A DNA stretch of 64,000 nt from Pyrenophora tritici-repentis. Taxonomy: Eukaryota; Ascomycota; Dothideomycetes; Pleosporales; Pleosporaceae. Positions within the stretch are counted from its first letter, which is position 1. Every line of letters starts with the position of its first letter. A program made the position numbers and the translations under genes. Below the pieces are notes generated by a model. That model ran no database searches. It saw nothing but the letters and a program-made list of their open reading frames with translations, and was not told the origin of the DNA. Positions 42,855 to 54,795 of the stretch are shown here, one piece after another. The stretch is from contig NC_089397.1 in the NCBI RefSeq assembly GCF_003171515.1, positions 434,001-498,000 of the forward strand. Reading direction: 5' to 3'.

Positions 42855-44351
42855 GTCCGGTTACGCCAGGTTTGAGCGTCGACGGCTACCAGGCGGGATG
42901 CGCGATGGATTCGTGCCGAGGCCGAGGGCAACGGGTGGGCGCGTGACGGACAGGCGGTGACAGCAACGGACGACGTTCCAATGGCCTCTATCGCGATGGC
43001 GTCGTGTGCTGTTGTAGGCGGTGCCGAAAGCGGGAGAGGGTTTCGACGCGGTCAATCTAGCCAGGCAGGTCGGTAATGGTATGAGGAACTATTGGGTGCG
43101 CTGGCGATGGCGATGGCGCTCTGTCCTGCGATGCGCAACCTCGTCGGGCGTGCGTGGGCAAAGGTGGAGTAGAGTATATGTACAGCCGTCGCAATCGAGG
43201 GTTGGACGGCATGCGGTCGCCGCGGAGGAGAGAAGGGCGGACAGTGAATTGGGCCCAGCGATGCTATGGGGGGTATAGAACTAGGACCCTGATGCGATGG
43301 ATGAAACGCTTGCTCGCAGCTAACGAGATGGACCGGCTTGAGGTGGGCAACTCGCAGCAGCGCAAGCAAAACTCTGGGCGCGGCAAAATTCGCAGGAGGC
43401 GTCTTGGGGGAGCGAGGCGGGAGGTTGTTTCCTGTGTCACTGGAGGCCGTGGTCCATGTTGGAGAGTGGACGCTGTCCGTGACCAGCGACTAGGCCGCTT
43501 TGGTGCAGACCTTCATTGCGATGCACAACACTCAGATGGCCGGCTGCGCCCCTGGGAAAGAAACAAATCACAAATCACACTGACGTTCTCGGTTGTGAAA
43601 ACTGTGTACCGTGTACTGCATATAGCCTACTGTGTACTGCACCACGTCGCCAGCAGACATGCAATCCCCATGCATCATGGCAAGCGGGTGAAAGACCCCT
43701 TGAGGCTTGAGCTTAATTTAGCCCCCTCCTCGACGAAGACAGCAGCCGGCATTAGCAGTCCGTTATGCACAGGATCTACTTTCCGATGCAGGTGTGGCTG
43801 GATGTGCATCGTGGTACTGTAGCCGTGCTTCTTTTATTTTCACTCTGAACAGGCCCACGCTATCATTTCAACGCCCGGCCCCTGGCCCAGTTGCGCATAG
43901 GCATAAGCATTGCTCACACTCACACTCACACTCACACTCACACTCACACTCACCAGCCAGAAGCCCCCCAACGCCGCCCGACAAGAGTCGGCGCGCGCAG
44001 AGAGCAGAGCGGGGAAGCAAGCCAGGCCCGCCGACAAGGTTCATGGCTGTCCCGCCTAGCGCCCTCAAGAGCCTTGGCATCCGAGGTCGGGTCGCGACTT
44101 CCTTCACCACCAGGTGCACTTTTGCACGTCCAAGGCGCGTTGCTGCACCTGCCTCTTACTTTTGTCCCACGTAAACAAAGATACGCTTTCTCAATAGCAG
44201 GTCCAAGTACTGGAAGTGCTGTTGAAGGATCCAAACAAGACGAATAAAGGATTCTGATTACTCTGCCGCACTTGACTACTACACCGCACCACATCTCATT
44301 CCACTCTACTTCTCTTCTCTTCACTGCGCCTACGTGACAACCACCCCCACC
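42855..44351. other. Divergent intergenic region with microsatellite
   Basis: 1.5 kb between the RhoGAP and Rpb4 start codons. The only unusual sequence is a (CTCACA)n run at 43913-43953 (about seven units). A long plus-strand frame at 43154-43822 has arginine-rich low-complexity translation and no domain; not called. The region probably holds long 5' UTRs and promoters of both genes. Confidence 0.5.
43913..43953. repeat. Hexanucleotide microsatellite CTCACA
   Basis: About seven perfect copies of CACTCA/CTCACA in tandem, upstream of the Rpb4 gene. Confidence 0.9.
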
Positions 44352-45022
44352 ATGGAAGGAGAAGACACTGCGCCGCCTCAGAGGCACGAGCCTCCCGTCT
44401 TCAAGGCCCCGCGTCTTGTCTCGCGCCCAAAGCCCCCGGCGCAGCAGGAAGAAGAGATTGGCTCCGAGATCAAGCTGGGCGATTTTGAAGATGTCCACGC
44501 CCTTTCCGTCTCCGAGGCCCGCGCCGTCGTCACAGCCGTCCACGAGGCGCGCAAGAAGAAGGACCCCGAGAACAACCCACTGCGCGACAGAATACACAAC
44601 GACAGCGGGTGAGTCGCCCCAGTGCAGCCATTGTTCGCGAACCACGGCTGACTGGCACAGGGTCATCGCCTCCTTCCTCGACTACCTCGACAACTTTGCG
44701 CGCTACAAGGAGGAAGACAGTCTGCACTCCATTGCCGCCCTCTTCGACGCCCACCCCGAGATCTCCGTTGTCGAGAAGGCGCTGCTGGGTAACACACGCA
44801 GCGGAAACAAGACAAGGAAGGAGCTACTGACCACTTCCTAGGCACACTTACCCCCGATACCGCCGAGGAAGCCACTACCCTCATTCCCTCGCTCAAGATG
44901 GACGAGGACGAGCTCCAGTTGATTCTCGATGAGCTGAATAAAATGCGTGAGTTGGAAAAAGCTGAGAGCTTAGCCAAGGGTAAATGAAGCTGACTTCTCG
45001 GACAGAGGATCGGCTTCGATAA
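44352..45022 (+). CDS. rpb4: RNA polymerase II subunit Rpb4, about 168 aa
   Basis: Exons 44352-44608, 44661-44788, 44842-44946 and probably 45006-45022. The Rpb4 helical domain is recognisable: KLGDFEDVHALSVSEARAVV, FARYKEEDSLHSIAALF, LGTLTPDTAEEATTLIPSL and DEDELQLILDELNKM. Rpb4 forms the detachable Rpb4/Rpb7 stalk of RNA polymerase II, which acts in initiation, mRNA export and decay. The last intron has a good GTGAGT donor, CTGAC branch and CAG acceptor and leads to a 17-nt final exon (DRLR-stop). If unspliced, the protein would end in RELEKAESLAKGK at 44987. Start ATG in a good context after CACC. Confidence 0.9.
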
Positions 45023-46009
45023 TACTGAGCTGGAATCCCTGGACTACGGCAGGCACCCCCGGACGACATGCAATCGCGACTTCTCAACGACCAACGAGCA
45101 ACAGCGACCCACCCATCAACCCCGCTGGCAGTCACCATGGCGGATACTTACTATGCTACATACAGCCTCAAAAGCAGGACCGGCTCTCCACTCTGTGCAC
45201 ATTCGGTGCAGAATTTGGATTTAATAACTTTTGGATTCTAGCTCTAGTCTTACAAAACGGGTATACGACATGGCGGTCGAAAATGATCCATCGATACATT
45301 GGGTAACTATCCTTTGAGTGATCAGTATTTTGGGAATCAAATTGATAGTTTGCATGTCATCAAACCGTCGGACTCTATGAGTTTCACCTTCATGAACAGC
45401 CACGCTATCAGTGAATTTGAATCCAACTTGACCTTACCACCTGGAGGCCAGGATATCGTCAACGTGAATGACCCATGAATGACGTAGACGCCTGAAGAAT
45501 TTGCTAATACATCCGCTCTTTCCCAAAGCACCTTCGCGTGTCACAAAGCCCTGACAAAGGCTCCGCACAATCACTTCCCACGTTTATAACCTACTTCTCA
45601 CCACTATCACCACCACCACCACCACCACGCGTACGAAAGTCTTATCTCTTTACCAGTACCACGGAAACCGTTCTTGGCGTACCAAACTGAAGAATCATCC
45701 ATTACATTACTTTAACGAGAGCTCTCCGGAGCTTTTTCGACTTTTGTCTCACCACGCGTACAAATCCACACACATTTGAATATTTCTAGCGCTCGCTCGC
45801 AACCAACCGCCTCCCGCTACAGTCTCACAACATCGTGTATCAAACGCAGCGATCAGTACCCATATCATTTTTCGAGTGCCTGACTTGGTCAACTCTACTT
45901 CCTGCGAGCCACACGACAGAACCGTTAACTTCATACCCTACTGCAACCATCTACGGCCACTACATCCCAAACACCAACCCAACGCGGTTCCTCGACCACA
46001 TAGAGCACT
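45023..46009. other. Intergenic, no gene seen
   Basis: 987 bp with a short CCA/CAC microsatellite near 45608-45628 and pyrimidine-rich leader sequence before the next gene. Small frames near 45221-45531 and 45749-45934 lack support. Confidence 0.45.
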
Positions 46010-46588
46010 ATGCCAGGATTCACATCCTTCATCCTCGGCCACGGTCACTTTACCTCCTTCAAGCCCGACTCACCACCACCATCGGACTACGACTCCGAAC
46101 CAGAAACAGCAAAATCCAAAAAGCGCCGTCTGCAAGAAGAACGCAGGCGTGCAAAACAAGTCTCTAGCTTCTATGATACCACGCAGTCGCGCGCAAACAT
46201 GGAGAAGATGCTAGGTGTTGCGCGAAGTTTGTACGCCGAAATCTCTGCTCAGATTGATTTGTTTCATGATCTTGGGCTGGTGGAGGAGAAGGGGGCTATT
46301 ATTAGGGAGTTTGAAACGGGGAATGGGAGGATTATTGCGGGAGCCAAGGAAATCCTGGATAGGTTTGAGAAGGGGGGTGGGAGGGGAGTTGTGAAAGAGC
46401 TGGAAGCAGGGGCGGCAGAGCTGAGGAGGGTTGTTACCACGGGGTCGGAAGGGGACGCGATGGATAGGTGTGTTATGCTGGAAGTTCTGTCTGTATATCG
46501 AATGCTGGTTATTGGACCAGTGAAGCAGATGAAGAAGGATATGAAGACTGCATTGAGGAAGAAGAAGGGCTGGACAGATCCCAAGTGA
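46010..46588 (+). CDS. Hypothetical protein, 192 aa
   Basis: An intronless frame from ATG (after ACT). No recognised domain. The N-terminus MPGFTSFILGHGHFTSFK is followed by an acidic patch (DYDSEPETAKS) and a basic stretch (KKRRLQEERRRAKQ) that could be a nuclear localisation signal. The remainder is amphipathic helical (LGVARSLYAEISAQIDLFHDLG, VKELEAGAAELRRVV) and could form a coiled coil. It ends in a Lys-rich tail. Expressed from a long pyrimidine-rich leader; function unknown. Confidence 0.65.
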   Translation: MPGFTSFILGHGHFTSFKPDSPPPSDYDSEPETAKSKKRRLQEERRRAKQVSSFYDTTQSRANMEKMLGVARSLYAEISAQIDLFHDLGLVEEKGAIIREFETGNGRIIAGAKEILDRFEKGGGRGVVKELEAGAAELRRVVTTGSEGDAMDRCVMLEVLSVYRMLVIGPVKQMKKDMKTALRKKKGWTDPK

Positions 46589-46822
46589 GGTTTTTAGATA
46601 ATTTTGTTCAAGCCGTCTACTCTTGGCTGCAGCATTGATGAGCATCATGACATCTAGGTGAAATATAAGTTGGGTGTTTGTAGGATACGCCATGCTCCTG
46701 TTGCCTGGCAAGATACTACCCTGTCGTACTGCTTTGGTCTCGATGCTGGTTCAGAGAAATACTCCCATCCGCAAAATCATGGCACAAATGACTTGATACC
46801 ACCGTCGTGGCCAGTATAGTGC

Positions 46823-48975
46823 CTAAAGAAACATCATGGCAGGAGACGTGGAGCTCGTTCCACCAAACTTGTTCGCCGTAATCTCGGGATGCTCAGTAAT
46901 ATTTTCACTGTACTGGATTGGTGCACTCCGGTCCTCTGGCACGTATGCCTCTGTGCTGGTAACTTGAACTGTGAGTGCTCCGTTGGGCTGTGCTATACGA
47001 GTGCCATTGTCCTATAACTGTTAGCACTAATAGACTACACAGGAATAAAGTGACTTACCGTAAAGATATTCCAAGTAAGAGTGTCCCTCAGGTATGGCAC
47101 CACGTCGTCAGAGCTTATGCTATTCAGCTTACCAGCATTGACCAGGTCGATCAGGTGCGCTGTAATACTTGTGGTGCCGTACAGCACTTTCTCCGATTCG
47201 GTTCGAACTTGCAAAGTATGCATATTCTGCTTGTTGTCCGGCATGAGCATCATCCAGCTTCCTGCGTCCACACTAGGATCCGACTGGAATATACCGACAA
47301 AGGAGAACTTGACGATAAAGGTTGAGGGTAGCTTGGAAGCAATGGCCTGCGTATTGATGGTCCAGTCGGTGAAACTATTGCCATTCTTCAACAGCCTCTC
47401 TCCAGAACCCGTTTCAATTGCACTTGTAAGCTGCGAACGAGTCTGTCCACCATAAAGGGTCGAGATGACTGAGTTAACGGCATTCTGGTATGAATCGTCC
47501 GATGGATACTGCCAGCGCTGTGTTTCCGGGTAGGCATAGCCTAGGACTGTGGTATTGCGACAAGCATTCGGCGTCCAGAATTCACCAGGCGTCTTTCGAA
47601 ATGGAAGAAGACTCGTGTCTCCGTTTACTTCCTGGTAGTCTTCCAAGTAAACGTTGCCATGAGGACCTATGTTAGAAGACTCCATCCAACGATCAGGATG
47701 AGCAGCCTGGTACAGGGCGAGGAGTCGGTCAACGTTCCTGACAGCGCTCGTCAGTCTTGTCTCACATCAAAAAGTGATTGTTACTTACGCGTGATGTAGC
47801 ATAAAGAGTGGCTCAAATGCTGAGTACTCGAGCGGCCACATATGACCCTTGTATGGTGCATCAGCTGTATAGCCGCCGCCGATAATACCGTGTATCCAAC
47901 CATGTGGATCCTCCAGCGTAGTAGAAAATCGTGAAAAGGTACTGGATCGGAAGACGACCCCTATCTGGGCTACTATGTTGACAGACTGGCCGGCGAAAGC
48001 ATCGGAGAACATTCCGTTCTGCGAATGTGCCGTGGCATCATCAGTGTTGGGCCACCGTATCGTTGCGTTGATGTTACGCCACTACCGGAACCATTAGCGC
48101 CTTGTATTCGCAGAGTCCTAGTAATGACAACTATACTCACTTTTTCATCGAATCTATCGGATATAGGGTTGAATTGATAAGAGTATAGCGGGTTTGACAT
48201 AGGCGTAGATACACCATCAGTGTTGGTGACCGTGAGCATAGGGTTGGTGAAGAATTCCGGCACAGGACCTGAGTTTGTTCCCTGAGCCCAGTCCCAGTAT
48301 GGTATGCGAAACTCATTTGCGGCAGCAAGGTATCGTTCAACCTTATCCGTCGGTGCTTGAGTAGCGATGTCGTGAACATAATCTGACACGACTTGCTGCT
48401 CGAGTTAGCGATAGTCTTCAATTGCAGCCTGTGCTAGAATCGGGGTGATTACTTCAAACAATGCGAGATACGGACGATGCCAACCCATGAAGAGCTCATT
48501 GCCATGGGGGCAGTATCCTGTCATGCCTTGCTTGTATGGCAAACCCGGCGCATCTCCCCATGTCTGGAACGGCCTACCGTGTATAGCTAAGACATTATGT
48601 TAGCGATTTCAGTTTTTTCTTTTGCGCAAAGCATACGAACATGCGATTCCATAGAACGAGTATGCGTCGCTCTGATTGGCATTGTGAAGCTTATTCAGCG
48701 CAAGAATGTATAATGTCCATTGGTCCGGAAAATTGGCCTGCAGGTCTCTCACTTCCCGGCGCACAAATACGTTGCCTGTAAGAGCATTAGATAGCGCTCC
48801 TTGCTGAAAGGCTTGAGTGTCGTTCACCATTCTGGTCTCGTGAGGTTGCGCCAGTAACTAAGCCATTTCCGGATTGACGGGCCTCATAGTGGTTTCCATG
48901 CGGAACAATGGTGCATGTGATATATGATGATAGTATTGCGAGTAATAGGAGCCGTAACATGGCAGAGAGATGCAT
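46823..48975 (-). CDS. Secreted tyrosinase-domain copper oxidase, 610 aa
   Basis: Exons 48975-48828, 48775-48641, 48586-48453, 48395-48141, 48081-47789, 47737-47059 and 47011-46823, all frame-consistent. Signal peptide MHLSAMLRLLLLAILSSYITC. CuA region: IHGRPF, then CPHGNELFMGWHRPYLALFE. CuB region: DPHGWIHGIIGG and FMLHHANVDRLLALY. Tyrosinases oxidise phenols to o-quinones, which feed melanin or defensive pigments. The N-terminal signal implies action outside the cell or in the cell wall. The donor of intron 2 (GTTCGT) is atypical but the only one that keeps frame. The C-terminal part (about 360-610) is a typical tyrosinase beta-sandwich/tail region without other recognised motifs. Confidence 0.9.
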
Positions 48976-50361
48976 CTTGAGCGAGTGTGGTGCGGTGTGG
49001 TACTGATGTCTGCTAAGAGGCGGTTAGAGATGGAATTATATGAGTATCGTGGCTCGTCATTTAGCGTGGTGAGTGAATATCCACTCATCACCGATGATTC
49101 ACCGTATGTTGTTTCCCGATTTGGTATCCCCAGCGTGGGAGGAAGGTAGTCGCGGTAGAGCGCATGGCATCGCCAAGCAGCGACACGATCAATGCATTCC
49201 AGCATTGACTTCCAAAGCTTGTGAACACATTCCGGAATTGTCTATTGGGGCTATCACAGTAATGGCGAGAGCATTAGAGGTTCAAATCGAGAAAACTCTG
49301 CCATTTAACGAAATCTCTGTACTAACCTTACACGCAAACGCGATCTGAGTAAACAGTTCTTAATTAACGCTAGGTCGGATCAGTGAGACGACGGTATATA
49401 TTCCCCACACACTAACACGCCACGGAATGAAATGCGGAACGAGTGTGCTGTAAGCAGAACTCCCCACCAATACTCATTTGTCACTCGATCGAAGAGAGGT
49501 AGGGCTGACAGGAATACAATCTAACTTACCTGACAATACACTGAATACACAGCCAAGAGCTAAGCACCCCGTATGCGGGCAGAGGCGTTGGTCGCTGGAG
49601 AATGGGTGAGGGAAAATACTGACGTGGTGAGACGCGCCTTCCTAAGTATGGCACGGTCACTTCTTCTCGTGTAGTTGGTGCCTTGCGGGCGTACAAAATA
49701 CTGCAACCTCATACTGCGTGCAGAAGTAAATTTGTGTAACGTATAGATAATCTACTGCAGCTGACCTGTGAAGCTCCTCGCGGCTTTGATGGAACGCGTA
49801 GTCATTGTCGGTGCCCTCGTAAGGAAACCCATTGTACATCACATAGTAGCCGAATATCTATTGCTCCATATTGCTGTTCAGTCCAAATTGTAGATATTGG
49901 TGGACCGTCGCATCCGCATTTTGCTGCAACTATCGTTGCACGGCGCATGGAAAGATATGCGCCATGCAATGTTCCCCGGTTAATGAAGACGAAGCATGGA
50001 CTATAGTATAGAGTATCCTCCTGGCCATACATCCTCATGTTTGCTGTTCGGTAGTGTGATCGAGGCTTAAGAAGGAACGAGTCGTTCAGCAGTCGCTTGG
50101 GGGTATCTACTAGTTAAATGATGATGTGTGCTGATTAGCAAAGTCACTGTGGAACGTTTCAAGGTACCGGAGGTAGGCAGTCATGAATTTCCGATGAACC
50201 AAAAGAAGACGCTAGTATAAGTCATTTGTGCAGCTAGCCGTAGGCGCCCGTCTTGTGTATCCAGATGAGCTCATTAAGCGTCTGATACTTCCGTAGCCTG
50301 CAGCTGTCGCGCAAATCAAGAGAATGCTAACCAAACCGTTCTCGCCACTTCTTCCACCACT
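48976..50361. other. Intergenic, no gene seen
   Basis: 1.4 kb with several short frames on both strands, none with a domain, signal peptide or splice support. Confidence 0.45.
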
Positions 50362-51528
50362 CTAAATGTCATTGTAACCCAAAAGTCTCTTGTCCAGGTC
50401 TTTGTCTGCGACCGCCCAAGCCCAAGCACGACCAGCCTCACCGCACCACAAAGCCGAAGGATCGTCCGACTTTTCAAGCATACCATCCTTCGCCATCGAC
50501 TTGATCTCGTGGCCTGTGGTGTAAGTTAAGAAGTGCTCGAATTGTTTTCCGTCTAGAGCAAGTGCGTTCCCACTGATGCCGTGACACAAACATGGCTCCT
50601 TGGTAAGTAGCCCTCTCTCCCAAATACATTCCCTGGCCTTTGCAATGACCTTATCGATACGCTCGTGGAGTCCCGGGAAATACTTTCGAATTGACAAGAG
50701 CGATGTCACAACGCCAGGCGCGCCGTGACAGACTTGTACGAGCTTGTCACGGCCCGGCGGTAGAGACGAAGGAAAATTTCCACTCTCGTATTGGTAGCTC
50801 AGCAATGCCCCCAGCTCGGCCTCTAGCTTAGCGGCCCAGGACGGGTCAGTGAGTACTATCTGTGTAATGATACCAATTGCGCCATGTACAGCACCGACGT
50901 AGGCTTTTCCGTGCCACTTCCAAGGACGCGGGCTCTGCATGATGTTTTCGATGACTTCGTCGGCCGTGTCCTCTATGAGCTCCATGATTTCCCTGTTATG
51001 TCCGAAAGCCCCACGTACCAGTCGAAGTAGGTACAAATAGCCTGCACGACCAAATAGCCATTCATTAGAAGTTTCGTCTTCAAGCATGACCGCAGCATGA
51101 TCGCATAACTCTTTCACCGTATCCGGGTCTTTTGCTGTAACAGCGTACAGGGCGAGTAGCGACATGATATCGTTGGATATGCCACATTTCTTCGGAGAGG
51201 GCGCCAGGAATTCCTTGATATGCGATTGGGCCTGTTCGATATATGCGGCAGACCATGTATTCAACGGATAGTCGTCGAGGGTTAGATCTGGGTAGATGTT
51301 GTGTAGGGCGTAGAACAAAAAGGCGACCGAGATGGGTCCGTAGTATAAGCCACCGCCCGGCGGAACATGATGCGGAGGATAGTCGGTGATCAACCGGTCC
51401 AACGACGCTAACAGTTGTTTGTGAGGATCTCGTCGTGCCAACGGCGCATCATTACGGAAATAGCGGGGTATTGAGGGTGCTGACGTTTGTGTTGCAGGTG
51501 CCACAGGCGGTGCGGATTCTTCAGACAT
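50362..51528 (-). CDS. LanC-like (LANCL-type) protein, 388 aa
   Basis: Intronless. The sequence shows the double alpha-barrel LanC pattern: GGGLYYGPISVAFLF, WLFGRAGYLYLLRL, YVGAVHGAIGI, VCHGAPGVV and CLCHGISGNAL, with zinc-binding residues in the last three (HG, CHG, CHG) and a final WCGEAGRAWAWA. Bacterial LanC enzymes cyclise lanthipeptides. Eukaryotic LANCL proteins bind glutathione and add it to dehydrated residues in damaged proteins, so that activity is the more likely one here. No lanthipeptide precursor or LanB is nearby. An in-frame ATG at 51642 would add 38 residues; the MSEESAPP start was preferred. Confidence 0.87.
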   Translation of the reverse strand: MSEESAPPVAPATQTSAPSIPRYFRNDAPLARRDPHKQLLASLDRLITDYPPHHVPPGGGLYYGPISVAFLFYALHNIYPDLTLDDYPLNTWSAAYIEQAQSHIKEFLAPSPKKCGISNDIMSLLALYAVTAKDPDTVKELCDHAAVMLEDETSNEWLFGRAGYLYLLRLVRGAFGHNREIMELIEDTADEVIENIMQSPRPWKWHGKAYVGAVHGAIGIITQIVLTDPSWAAKLEAELGALLSYQYESGNFPSSLPPGRDKLVQVCHGAPGVVTSLLSIRKYFPGLHERIDKVIAKARECIWERGLLTKEPCLCHGISGNALALDGKQFEHFLTYTTGHEIKSMAKDGMLEKSDDPSALWCGEAGRAWAWAVADKDLDKRLLGYNDI

Positions 51529-51959
51529 GACGATAGGAATGAGTTGCAATGTGTTAGGATTTTTACTGAGAGCAAGAATAGGAATTAATGTTTGCGCAAA
51601 TTTACGTCTGCGCGACTGATCTGCGGAGAGGCTTGGGACCATCGTAGCTGCCTTGAAGGATGACGTCAGCGGGGCTAGCGAACCATGATTGGCCTGCACG
51701 CCGTCGCAAACTTACTAGAAGCCAGCAACAAGGCCCAGAATATTCTATACAAGTATGCATCATCACCCTGATTACCTGAATCTATCATGTTCACCCTATA
51801 GTTTCCTGCCACAAGTCCTTGCGTCACAATACGCAACCCCAAACTTGTAAGCATCAAAACATGTCCCAATGACCTCGAAGGATAGACTTAGGATCTGGTA
51901 TTTGTTTTCCTGATATAGAGGCTTTTGCAGCATTTCCAAACCATGGTATCTCACAGTAA
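51529..51959. other. Intergenic, no gene seen
   Basis: 431 bp; short frames here are not supported. Confidence 0.4.
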
Positions 51960-52798
51960 CTACCGATGAGAAGTGTTACCTGGCCATGGCAACGGCTCCG
52001 CTGCAAGCTCCACGTATCGTCCAGCCGAATCATGGCGGCCATGTTCTAGCAGACTTATCTCCCGGCTGTCCAGTTGTGGAGTGTCGTGCCGTTCTGTTAA
52101 TGACTCGGCCCTGTATAAGGCGGCAACCTTCTGCTGGAAATGTGACGATACTTTGCCTACGTTGATGTCAATACGGTGCTTATCATCGGAAATGGAATAT
52201 ATGGACTGACTGGAAAGTTGCGGCGTCATATCACTACCGACGAAAGGAGAAGGATATGACGGGGCTTTGTAGATCTTTGTATATTTTCTTTTCCTCATAT
52301 ATAGACATACGCCGACCAATATAGCGCATAGTACGATGGCTCCTAATACCGCTCCTACAATCACCCCTATAGGTGCGGAGTGACTTTTCGATCCTGATGT
52401 AGCGTCGGATACTATGCTCGTTGCCGATGCAGTCGGTGCGGCTGTTACATGTGAAGGATCTACTAGGCTGAAGGATATATTTGGGTCAAGCGAAGGCCTG
52501 GAGGTTGCTGAAGACAATGTCCGTGTGATAATCAACGTAGAAGTGAGAGCGTTTGCAGAGGTCGTTATTGATCCCGTAGATTCAGCAGGAGGGGCCGAAG
52601 ACGCTGGAAACAAGTCAGCTACATATGTAAACTACACATTTGGAACTTACATCGACCTGGCGTGAGATCCTTGCCGGCAGGACATCTACCACCCGGCGTG
52701 CAAGGGTCTACCGTGCAGCAGCCACGGAACCCGTAGCACATATAGAAAACACCCCCAGCTGGACAATCATCATCCCTTCTATAGATTGTCGAAATCAT
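51960..52798 (-). CDS. Single-pass membrane protein with cysteine-rich N-terminus, 263 aa
   Basis: Exons 52798-52651 and 52603-51960; a 47-nt intron with GCTGAC branch. The N-terminus has a compact cysteine-rich module (CPAGGVFYMCYGFRGCCTVDPC...CPAG) seen in many fungal surface proteins. A Ser/Thr/Ala-rich stalk (about 50-110, probably O-glycosylated) and one transmembrane helix (IGVIVGAVLGAIVLCAILVGV) follow, then a basic stop-transfer MRKRK. The cytoplasmic tail of about 120 residues is rich in Ser/Thr. The layout resembles sensor-type proteins of the fungal plasma membrane (WSC/Mid2 style), but no named family is recognised. No classic signal peptide is seen, so the helix may act as the signal anchor. 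Confidence 0.75.
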
Positions 52799-54790
52799 TG
52801 TGCGACGTCAAATGATCCAATGTGATGATGGTAGTGATAGGATAAGAATTCAGTGAATGAATGATGTAGAGATTTGACTACAACTATAAGGAAGCTCTAC
52901 AAGCATGTTTGCTGCAAACTATAAACACAACGCAAACGCATTGCTGTTGCGAGCCGACATGCTTGCGCAAACAAAGCGCCGCATTAGAAAGGGCACTCCT
53001 TGGTGTGGCTCCTGATCGTGCTTGAAACGTCTTGCCTAATGCAGCCACATGGTCAAAGAAAATTCCATACTAAGCCTTGCGATCAATAATGGGTATATTT
53101 GGATGAGATGCATCTGTTGATGCAGTCTCAAGCAGGTGCAGGTGGGAGCGTTACAGCGAAAGGGGGAAGCAGAAGGGTCGCAGCCCCCGGCAATGAGCTT
53201 AATGGGCCAATTACGTCAGACGCCCAATGGATCTGCCAACTCGTTCTATTTTCGCGTCAAAAGCTTCATCGATCATGCTGTTCCGATGCTTCATGACAAA
53301 TACCTCTGACCAACGGCATTATACGTTGGCGTCCCTGGTCGGTGTCGGCCGTCATCTTTCACCTAACAGCGCTTCTCTCGAATCCTACGTAACGCCACTC
53401 GGAATGCGGGACTTTGAGATAGCACAGCTTTAATATGCATGAGCGCCTGCTTTGAGCCACGATTGTGTCCATGGGACGTGTTTGAGGTGAGATCCAGCTT
53501 GAGACGTCGTTTGGGTTCTGTACACGAGCTCCAAGACACTGATGGCCCCTGACCACTCATCGGCACGGCCCACCATTACCTCTTCTACAAATTTCCCAAG
53601 CATAAAAAGGCATGATTAACCACCTCTCTAACTCGCCGGGAATCGTTCCGATTCCGTTTGGAGCCAATCTGGAACTTGCTTATTGCACCACTATGAACCG
53701 CCACTGCAAGCTCACGAGAAGTATATGTCGTCGCACGACGGAAAACTGGTTTCCTAGCTCGGTAATGACTTCTGAATCTTGCGTTTATACACGAAGGAAG
53801 CCTACATGCCAACTAACACCAGATTGCCAGCTCACTTCTGCACCCTGATCCCGGACTGTAATGTGTAGAATATGGGTATCTCGGAACTGGTTCCAATTAT
53901 GAGTGGCAGTAACATCTGACCTAATGGTTCTCCTGGAGCACTACAATAGACGCAGCACATATAGCGGGTCGTGAGTTTCAGCAACACAGTTGCGACGCGA
54001 ATCCACACTCCACTTAACCATGAACATGTTCACGGTATGTCCAACATTGCGCAGTGTGAATTTTAACATCAAGAAACAGACCTTCTCTGTCAGAAGTTCC
54101 AGATTGCCGATCCGCAATTCCGAAAAATCTTCGGTGAGCACCCAGTGAACCACGTGGTTCAGTCGAAATCAGAAGTTAGCGTACCACCCAAAGCTAGGGA
54201 GCTACACATATACTGTAGGATTAACGTTTGGTAGCGGTATTGGGGTCGTTTTGAATGTCAAGGTTGAAAGCAAACTCATAAAGCAGAAGGCGAAGTACGA
54301 TGGGCTAACACGATAGGCGTTGATTGTTCAAGTGACGAATGGTAAGCGATATTTGATATTTATCACGGAGCGGTCTACCGAAAATTCCTGACACGAATCG
54401 TTTACGAGTCTTGTGCTCTTTCCTTGGTAATCCTACGGATCATACATTCTAAGCCAATAGCGCTTCTCACAATCTTGCGAAACATGGTAATTACATTCGT
54501 AATGGATTACGTAGAGATATTTGAATCCATCGTTAGGTGACACACAAGAATGTTAGTCAATCATTTTTAACCATGGATCAGTGGCCGTTTATTTTCTTTA
54601 GCACACTATAGATACCTCACTTAGGTATCTTCGGCAAACTATATAAACCCTTTATCCTCCCTTCCAACTTGTCTCTTCAACTCTTTAGCACCATCCTTCA
54701 CAACCGCTTTACTGTTAATACAACTAATAAGCCATACAAACCTTCCATCCTCCATTCCAACTTGTCTCCCAACTCTTAAAGACTACCCTT
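52799..54790. other. Long intergenic region, no gene seen
   Basis: 2.0 kb. Small frames occur on both strands but lack domains and splice support. Near 54650-54780 there are two copies of a pyrimidine-rich leader-like stretch (CTTCCAACTTGTCTC at about 54661 and ATTCCAACTTGTCTC at about 54754), a local duplication of about 90 bp just upstream of the next open frame. Confidence 0.5.
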
Positions 54791-54795
54791 CACGT

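Noticed and set aside
43154..43822. 222-codon plus-strand ORF between RhoGAP and Rpb4
   Set aside because: Arginine-rich low-complexity translation, no domain, and it lies in the region expected to hold the promoters and leaders of two divergent genes.
49230..49310. Possible tRNA (GGTTCAAATC box B-like sequence)
   Set aside because: No matching acceptor stem, D-arm or anticodon arm could be drawn around it.
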